Source: Rosa chinensis (lineage: Eukaryota > Streptophyta > Magnoliopsida > Rosales > Rosaceae). From it: a stretch of DNA of 64,000 nt. The DNA lies in NCBI RefSeq assembly GCF_002994745.2, contig NC_037091.1, positions 13,826,501 through 13,890,500 on the forward strand, given 5' to 3'. Below are positions 57,230 through 64,000 of the stretch, one piece after another. Position numbers and translations under genes: made by a program. The notes under the pieces are model-generated. The model did no database searches, was not told the origin of the DNA, and saw nothing but the letters and a program-made list of their open reading frames with translations. Positions within the stretch are counted from its first letter, which is position 1. Each line of letters opens with the position of its first letter.

Positions 57230-57717
57230 AGCAAATCTCCCGCCTAGTGCAAATCAAAAACTCATTTCTCCCGCCTAGGCACATTCACACAACAAAAATA
57301 GGCAATTCCGTTGTAGGATCTTACAATTATGACCTGCATTTCACCTAAAAATTGGCCATTTTGGCACTAGTTTGTGAACATCTAATTTCTTCCAGACTTG
57401 CACAACACAAATAAAAAATGTGTTGTATGATATTTTGCTCATACAACATATACAACTATACTGTTGTACAAGGTGAGTCAAAATTTCGACCCAAATTTGA
57501 GTAAGGTGAGGGGGAAATTTTTTTTACATTCAGACAACAGACAAATCCTTAAAACTGTTGTACAATAATCTTGGACCCAAAAAAATTGATGTATGACCTC
57601 CTTATACAACGCCAATCTCATTAAACATGTTGTGTGAAGCACTTTCAGTGATCACACAACGGAAATTTTTTTTTCGTTGTCTAAAAAGTGTAGTGTGATG
57701 CAGTTTTTGGCATAGTG
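57230..57717. repeat. Subterminal repeat array, right end of CACTA C
   Basis: Several CACAACA, ACAACGG and GTTGTACAA motifs in both orientations. Similar in plan to 15391-15900 of CACTA B. Confidence 0.75.
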
Positions 57718-57752
57718 TATAGAAGCATTTTAGCTAAAGATTCATAAGAGGT

Positions 57753-58205
57753 TCATGAACTCACAGTTGCAGCTGCCTTTTTTGCCTTTGTTACAGGACA
57801 ATCCAATTTGTTGTGTCCTTGCTGGCCACATATCTTGCAAGACATCTTGATCCCAGTTTTAGGCAGTTTACCCTCTTTAGGAGCAGGTGGTGGTGGGGCC
57901 TTTTCCTTCTCTCCTGGTTCCTTATGCCTCTTCATCTTAGGCCTACCAGGCTGCACCTTAAAAGGTGGAGGTGCAATGGGATAGTCAACTGGCTCCCAAT
58001 CATCCTCCCTTGCAATTGGATATATGATTGGGTTGTAGGACTCCAAATAAGATGAAGGCATGAGGTAGTCATCATAGTACAAGGTTGCCTTCTGCTTCTT
58101 GAACTTGATTGCACATATAGCATGCACACATGGTATGCCACTGAGCTGCCACCTCTTGTAGGTGCATGTATGGAGTCCTAAATCTACAGCATGCTTACTG
58201 CCCAT
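57753..58205 (-). pseudogene. MULE transposase, SWIM finger and zinc-knuckle exon
   Basis: The open frame reads CTYKRWQLSGIPCVHAICAI (SWIM pattern C-X-C-X-H), then a proline/lysine-rich linker, then CKICGQQGHNKLDC (CCHC knuckle). This is the hallmark end of plant MuDR-type transposases. It probably ends at a GTGAGT donor near the C-terminus, the intron in which CACTA C landed. Confidence 0.8.
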
Positions 58206-59320
58206 GTCACCACTTCTAGTAATTTAAAAGATAAATTCCCCACTTCTATGAGCTCTATAGCATGTAGCCCTTTACCCAATCTTGTCTATTATCTTTTTAA
58301 TCCTAGGACAACTAAATCCTCCACCTCTCACAAACAACCCTTCTATTTGTATTCCTAACCATCATGTCCATCCTAATCTTTTCCAACATAGTGATAATAG
58401 GGTTATCCCTAGCAGGTAGTATGGCTGAATTAAAGGACTCACACAAGTTGTTTAGCAGGATGTCACACTTGGACTCATATCTGAAATAGGCCCTACTCCA
58501 CTGTGCAGGGTTCTTGTCTTCAAATCACCTCCATGCTTGCTCACTCAACACCCTCAGCTCCTCCATGTGTCTGTTATACCAGACCACAGTACTTGATCTG
58601 GCAGCATTCTAAACCAGCTGTTTAAGCCCCTCTCTTGGATGCTTTGCCTTGAAGTTATTGTAAAGGTGCCTAACATAATGCTTGTGCTCTGCATTTGGAA
58701 ATAAACCTGAAACATGCATAAAGAGATAGTTAGAACTCCATATCTCAAGTGCATTAATAAACAACAAACTGTTATCTCAACACTTAGATGCACAAATACT
58801 AACCTGCAATGGCATTTCCCAGCCCCTTTTGCTTATCAGTCATAAATGTGTAACTGCTGTCCCTTTCTATTCTGAGATCCCACTTCAGATATTCAAGGAA
58901 TCGTGTCCAAGTCTCTTTGTTCTCAACCTCAACTATGGCAAATGCAATTGGGAATATCCCATTGTTAGCATCTATGCCAATGGCTATTAAAAGTTATCCA
59001 GGGTGAGACCCCTTTAGGTGAGCACCATCCAAGCCTATAAAAGGCATGCAACCATTCATCCAACCCTCCTTGCATGCTGCAAAGCATATGTACATCCTAT
59101 GAAACCTCCTCACAGGACCATCCATTTAAGTCTTGATTTCCACAGTTGATCCAGGGTTGCTTCTCAACAGCTCCTTCCTATATGCAGCAAGCTTGTTGTA
59201 CTGCTTAATATAGTGGCCCTCATTCATCCTTTTGGCAGCTCTTTTTGCTCTAGATATTGTCTACACACCCACGTCCAACTTAAATTTCTTCTCAATGTGT
59301 TTGTGGATGCCTTTCCTTGA
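58206..59320 (-). pseudogene. MULE transposase DDE core, with stops
   Basis: At about 58800-59060 the frame reads MPFIGLDGAHLKGSHPG, a stop, then LLIAIGIDANNGIFPIAFAI and VEVENKETWTRFLEYLKWDL. The first catalytic Asp (GLDGAHLKG) and the DANN motif are those of the MULE DDE domain. A GT donor follows GNAIA. Further exons (58260-58795) show KHYVRHLYNNFKAKHP and, after stops, WSRAYFRYESKCDILLNNLC. The core is inactive because of nonsense changes. Confidence 0.78.
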
Positions 59321-60159
59321 TCAATTCTCATCCACCAAAAGATCTTCAGCTACCTCTTGAGCTATTCTCCTATAAGTCAAAAAATGACTTGTTTCCACCG
59401 GATTGCAGTTATGCTTGTTGTTCAGAGTCTTGATAATCAAGGTCTCACCCTCACCTTTAGTTGTGCTAGCATACAACCTAAATGGGCAGTCCCATTGACA
59501 ATTCACCTCTATCTTCTTCTTTGAATGTTTTCAAACCATAGCCCAAGTTAATTTCTGATAGCATACTCTCTTACAGCTTCCTTCAATTGCTCTGAATTTG
59601 GGAATGCTAGACCTAACCTAAACTTAGGATTTTTCAGATCACCAGATCTGATCCAAGGTCTGATCTTCACTCCCTTAAGTCCCTTCTTTAGAACTGGATT
59701 TCCATCTTCATCTTCATCAGTCTCACTTCCACTTAAGCTATTCAACTTATCTGAATCATATGCTTCATCTGAGTAGTAGCCACTGAAACCCATCTCATCA
59801 AATTCTGGAACAACCCTTGGTTCAGAGACATTTTCTTTATACTCCACATCATCAAACTCATTAGCATTAAGATCATAATCTGAGTCAACATAAAAGTATG
59901 ACCTTTCATCACTGTCTTCATCTTCATCTACAGCTTCATAATGCTTCTGCCATTTGTTCCTTGTGTTGTACCTAGGCTTCCCACCTCTTCTTTTTCCCTT
60001 ACCTTCCTTAGCAGGTCTCTTCCCTTTCTTATGTGCAGACAATCGTGTTTTTTCCCAGTTCTCTTTTCCTTCCTCTCAACAGCCTTCTGTTTCTTTTTAG
60101 CTAGTCTGGCCTCTAACTCAGTAGCTAACTGCTTCCTAACAGCAAATGCATCTGCTGCC
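59321..60159 (-). pseudogene. MULE transposase N-terminal region
   Basis: A lysine/arginine-rich start (RKKxKAVERKEKR-like, then GKRPAKEGKGKRRGGKPRYN) is followed by an acidic stretch, then the MuDR-type domain FRLGLAFPNSEQLKEAVREY. A stop and shift follow before NCQWDCPFRLYASTTKGEGE and LNNKHNC, the zinc-binding part. A frameshift near 60040 separates the first basic block. The upstream part is removed by the copia LTR at 60160. Confidence 0.75.
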
Positions 60160-60757
60160 TGTTGTGAATTTGGCTCGTTGATTAGGATTCAAGACAAAAC
60201 TAGATGGGTAAATGAAGATTAGTACGCACAGGAATTCTTCTAGTATCCTAATGGGTTTTGGAATAGGAAGAGTTATTCCTATTGATTTAGAGCTGGAAAG
60301 TGAGTTCTATTCTAGTTAGGAATAAGAAAGCTAGCTCTCTATCCTTGTTCTAATAGTTTTAGGAATCCTAATGTGACATGTTTGTAACCAGCACCTATAA
60401 TATAAATAGGGATGTAGGGAGGTCACATAACATGTCCTCAGATCAAAGAAGAGATCAAAGAGAGATCTCAGATAGTTCTCAGTTACATATAAACACAAGG
60501 GCAGGGAGAGCCAAGGGTGATAAAGAGATCTGGCAAAGGGGTTGGGGATTAGCCTAGCGATGTCAATAAGTACTTGTAATCAAATTGTTATTCTCCATAG
60601 TGCTAGTGATTCTCAAGAGTGATCACGAAGTGGACGTAGGCTAAAGTTTTGGCTAAACCACTATAAAACTGCTGTGTGTTGTTTTTGTTTTTAGTTAATC
60701 TATCTTCTGATTTTGCCTAGATAGTAAAACACAAAATATCCTAAGGGGGCTTTCACA
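60160..60757 (+). repeat. Copia 5' LTR
   Basis: It starts TGTTGTGAATTTGG and ends GGGGGCTTTCACA. A TATA-like stretch (TATAATATAAATAGGG at about 60398) marks the likely promoter, with transcription starting downstream. Confidence 0.85.
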
Positions 60758-60796
60758 ATAAGTGGTATCAGAGCTTAGACTCAAGGTGTTTCTAAG

Positions 60797-61587
60797 ATGG
60801 TAGATGACAAGGCAGACGCAGGCAGCAATGTGATGCCCATTATGTTGAATGGGAAGGATAACTTCACATTATGACAGAGGAAGATGAAAAGTGTCCTGAT
60901 TCTACAAGGTCTTTACGAGGCTATTCTTGGGATAGAGAATAAGGCGGCTGATATGGCAAACAAGGTTTGGCAGAAGATGGACATGAAGGCAAAGAGCTTT
61001 ATAGAGCTACATCTTGCTGATCATGTATTGGTTCATGTGTTGGCTAGTGCCGGTGAGAATATGAACAACAAAGAGACTTGGGATTATCTCGAGAAGGTTT
61101 ATGCTGGTAAGGTTCATATTGGTGTGAATATGGACAACAGTAAGACATTGGACAATGTCAAAGAGGTTGACGCGGATAAATTCTTCTTAAAAGACGAACT
61201 CTATAGTCTTCGGATGGAAGAAGGTGGGGATCTGCAGGATCATCTGAATAAATTTCAGATTTGTGTTACCAATTTATCAAAGGTGGATGTGAGGTATAAA
61301 GATTAGGAGAAAGCACTTATGCTGCTAAAATCTTTACCAGCTTCATTCGAGCACTTCATCACCAGACTTGTTTCTGGTAAGGATTCTCTCAAGTACGATG
61401 AGATTACAGAAGCTATTCAATCTTATTTTAAGATGAGTAGGGAGACCGAAAGCTCCCAAGAAGGAGGCCTTCATGTCAAGGGCAAGGAAACGGGTCAGTT
61501 GATGAGTGAGAAGGATAAATCTCGTAATAGGGGTATATCAAAATCCAAGGAAAAATACAAAAAAAAGGTTGCTTCAAATGTGGTGCT
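60797..61587 (+). pseudogene. Copia gag, two stops, 3' truncated
   Basis: ATG at 60797. The protein reads LNGKDNFTL, a stop, KMKSVLILQGLYEAILG, WDYLEKVYAG, LQDHLNKFQI, a stop after RYKD at 61303-61305, then LPASFEHFITRLVSGKDSLK. It ends in a basic block just before a CCHC knuckle would begin (CFKCG visible in another frame). This is a UBN2-type gag that forms the particle and binds RNA. Non-functional. Confidence 0.82.
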
Positions 61588-61914
61588 TGTTACGTCCCGA
61601 ACTTAAATTTATCGGTTTACTAATCATTTGGACGGTAAACAACAATTACTTACACTTTTTACTTTGTTTCGATACTTTTAGTGGCCCTAAAAGTTGACTT
61701 TTTGTTCGGGTCAACATTTAAGAAAGTTTCCTTCATAGAAGTCGTAGAGGATGTTAAATAGAGTCTGTGCATATGTGATATGTAAAAATCAGAGTTCGTA
61801 TGCAAAAGTTATAAGTGGAAAATGAAAATTATTGTTCATGGTAAGTCGGTATAAATTTGAATTGTTACTGTGTTGCACGGTAATTTTTCATTTTCTCTCA
61901 CTCTCCTCCCCCGT

Positions 61915-61947
<33 letters not shown>

Positions 61948-64000
61948 AACCACCACTATTCACCTCTACCGACAGCAAACCCGACCAACTGGGAACGAGC
62001 CTCGACCACCGTTCGACTCCTCTCTTTGTCCCCAACGCATCTGTGGTGGTGGAACACCATGCTTTGGCCAGAAAATGAAGGACCAAGGCCGTAAACTTCA
62101 TGTTTGGGAAGTCAACGCCGGTTTCTCTCAAATCCGGCCACCTCCGACCACAAACCCAGATCCATTAGAAGTAACTTGAGCCACTCTTCATGCTCTCTAA
62201 ACCTTTTGCAGCGATTTGAAGCGTGGAGGAAGAAAGCATAATTGGAAAATTTCACTGTACAATCAGGTTGCTTAATTGTTCGGCCACTTAGACGTATTTT
62301 CTGACTTTGTCATAGTTGAGAAAGTTGTTAGGCTTGTAGAATAGGTATTGCTGCCGAAATTTGGTGACCATCAAAGGTGGTGGCCTGTGGCGCGTGGGGC
62401 CCACGTGCCGCCACTATGGCTGGCGCGTAGGGGGAGTGTAAAGTAGGTTTCTGGTTTCGATTTTTAGCTAGTTAAATCCTATAATTGTTGTAGAAGTTGA
62501 ATATGTGATTTTGGTGAATTTTGGAGAAGTTTGAAATTGATTGTGAATTTCCGAAGTTTGGAGTTTTGGAGGTCGATTTAGGGGAATCCGAACCTTCAGA
62601 TTTCCCTTGTTTCTGATATGGAATACTTTAATCGACAGATTGATATCAATGGTGGAGTTTGGCTTGAATCCGAGAAGAAATAGAGAAGTGATTTACGAGG
62701 ATTTGATTTTAGAATCGTATTTAATTTGCGAATAATTTTGTACAGGGCGACGTACCGAGCTACCGCTCGATGAAGAAACCCGTATGCATGGTCGCTGAAA
62801 TAGTACTGTGAGTGGACTTTTGTTTTAAATGTTGATGCATGCGTTTATTTCTTGAATTAATGCTTTATTTAACTTATCACGTTATATTTTGAGCATATAA
62901 TTTAATTTCAGAATTTGATTTTCCATTTATCTTGTGGATTTGCTTTCAAGGACGATTTTCGGAGATCGAATATACTTTACCTTGATTATGATTTGCAAAA
63001 TGGATTTGTGTTGCTATTCCTCGGATATTGAGCTTTCAATGGTATATTTTTCCATATATGAGTATTATTCGAATTTATGATTTATCTCGGTTATAGTTTC
63101 AGAATGAGTTTGGCTTTACGTTTTAAAGAGGATATTGTGAATTTCAAAATAAAGTATGATCTATGATTTTATTAATGATTTTCGACGAATTATTTTCCGA
63201 GGTGGTCTACGGAACTAATTATATTTCTATTCGTCGATTTGTGATTTCTGAAAGATTTTCAAAATGGAATTTCGATGGAGATATTTTTCTTATTTATTTA
63301 TCGACTTTTGGTTTTGGCATTGGGAATGCCTTAATGATGATTTTAGATTTGGTTTTGTTTCTGATTTGCGATTTATAATTTGATCTCGCCTATTTTGTTA
63401 TGAATTTGAGAATATTTTGGCGTGCGGGGCCACGTCATTGGAATATACTTATTTTTTTTTCGTGACAAATTGGGGAAGCTTTATGGATTTATGGATTTAC
63501 TGGTTTTCGATTGTTTTCTTCACCATACTGGGGTCGTTCTATAGTGTCTCCTCCTCACTTACTTTGTGTTTGTGAGTGGTAGTCAAGGTTATTAGTTCTC
63601 CTCCTCATACAATCAATGTGTGTGTGGCAGTCGAGGGTAGAGCCTAAGGGGCTCCTTTACCAGTATGGTGATAATTTCTTCTTCCCCATATTCTACTATT
63701 ACTTGACTAGCAGGCCTAGTCTGATTTTCTCCTAATCAGCGGGGCTGGTATGTTTTTACGAGATTTTGAGTTTAAAGAAATATGTTTTATAACGTTGCAT
63801 CCATCGAGGTTTTATAAATTTAAATAAGTGGGAAAGTATTCAAGTTTGCTTCATTTAAATTATCTTGATTATTGATTTTTATCCACTCACACTAACATGT
63901 TTTTCAATTACTTTCTCCTAGGCCATTCGGTTTCAAATGCCCAGTTTGCAGGCGAGATTAGTTGAGGTTGGGCGTACATGGAGTTGAGGCATAGCCAACA
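61588..64000 (+). mobile_element. Long LTR-like sequence running off the window
   Basis: It starts TGTTACGTCCCGAAC exactly where copia gag is cut, as expected for an inserted LTR of the long-LTR plant chromovirus class. Over 2.4 kb there is no coding sequence. It includes a CT microsatellite (61916-61945). Neither a primer-binding site nor an end is reached, so assignment rests on the start motif, length and lack of genes. Several short frames are chance readings. Confidence 0.6.
61916..61945. repeat. (CT)n microsatellite
   Basis: A 30-bp CT run inside the terminal LTR-like sequence. Confidence 0.95.

Larger units (their letters stand above)
52533..57717 (-). mobile_element. CACTA element C, non-autonomous, carrying a PIP5K fragment
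   Basis: The ends are CACTATGCCAAAAAACT at 52533 and the inverse of CACTATGCCAAAAACTGC at 57717, with TAT duplicated (52530-52532 and 57718-57720). Both ends have ACAACAG/CACAACGG arrays. The left 530 bp match the right end of CACTA B on the opposite strand, so they are relatives in reverse orientation. There is no transposase. It carries a PIP5K exon (54058-54223, minus) and, near the right end, a leader-like GA-rich region (56740-56950). Relative to the element ends, the captured gene has the same direction as in B. Confidence 0.92.
51310..60159 (-). mobile_element. Mutator-like element (MULE), degenerate, split by CACTA C
   Basis: Minus-strand coding blocks in MuDR order: N-terminal DNA-binding (59548-60159), MuDR zinc-finger-like (59321-59506), DDE core (about 58800-59110), post-core block (58260-58795), SWIM finger plus zinc knuckle (57753-58205), and basic C-terminus (51924-52506). 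Several stops and shifts are present. CACTA C (52533-57717) lies in an intron. The 5' end is cut by a copia LTR at 60160. The left border near 51310 is set only by a terminal-like sequence (TCAGTGTCAGTGCCTGAAC) and is uncertain. Confidence 0.8.
60160..61587 (+). mobile_element. Ty1/copia retrotransposon, 5' part
   Basis: A 598-bp LTR (60160-60757), a primer-binding site TGGTATCAGAGC (60763-60774) and a gag frame follow in order. The element is cut at 61588 by a second LTR sequence. It is inserted into the MULE N-terminus. The 3' LTR is not in the window, so a target duplication cannot be checked. Confidence 0.85.

Overview
This window looks like nuclear DNA of a eudicot plant. The evidence is multi-exon genes with GT-AG introns, AT-rich introns, plant gene families (oxidosqualene cyclase, wall-associated kinase, AHL, ACBP) and plant transposon families (CACTA, hAT, MULE, Helitron, PIF/Harbinger, Ty1/copia, Ty3 chromovirus). 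Rosaceae is possible but only an impression. I see no host gene that is intact from start to stop. The window is a nested transposon deposit built into and around a few broken genes.

Layout. 1-1.5 kb: a wall-associated-kinase exon remnant bounded by a 51-bp direct repeat. 1.6-7.8 kb: CACTA element A on the minus strand, with a TNP2-type transposase whose four exons read open and a Transposase_24-type second gene; two host-gene-like scraps lie between them. 8.1-9.2 kb: a 520-bp tandem duplication. 9.6-12.4 kb, plus strand: the last nine exons of an oxidosqualene cyclase, still open, with a small hAT element in one intron. 12.8-38.0 kb, minus strand: one UTP21/WDR36 pseudogene spread over 25 kb. 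It is split by two hAT copies in adjacent introns (14.66-24.34 and 24.49-28.65 kb), by CACTA element B inside the left hAT, and by a Ty3 chromovirus in exon 2 (30.62-37.79 kb) that itself carries a PIF/Harbinger-like insert. 39.1-39.9 kb: an inverted-repeat element. 40-41.3 kb: a SAD1/USP39 pseudogene. 41.7-47.9 kb: scraps of four unrelated genes (SDR, AHL, endo-beta-mannosidase, ACBP) around a self-complementary minisatellite. 48.23-50.36 kb: a non-autonomous Helitron. 51.3-60.16 kb: a degenerate MULE on the minus strand holding CACTA element C (52.53-57.72 kb). A Ty1/copia 5' part follows (60.16-61.59 kb), then a long Ty3-like LTR that runs off the end.

The strongest inferences come from target-site duplications and empty sites readable in the window. 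The chromovirus is flanked by GCTTT, the right hAT by TATCATCC, CACTA-B by TGT (with its empty site preserved in the other hAT copy), CACTA-C by TAT, and the PIF-like insert by TTA. These give a relative order: UTP21 gene, then hAT and chromovirus insertions, then CACTA-B and the PIF-like element; separately MULE, then CACTA-C and copia, then the terminal LTR.

The most interesting content is twofold. (1) CACTA-B and CACTA-C are non-autonomous members of one family, with matching long ends, that carry different host gene fragments: pachytene checkpoint protein 2 in B and PIP5K in C. Both fragments sit in the same orientation relative to the element ends. (2) Two nearly identical 4.2-kb hAT copies point away from each other on either side of a 43-bp UTP21 exon, forming a large inverted repeat with a 149-bp spacer.
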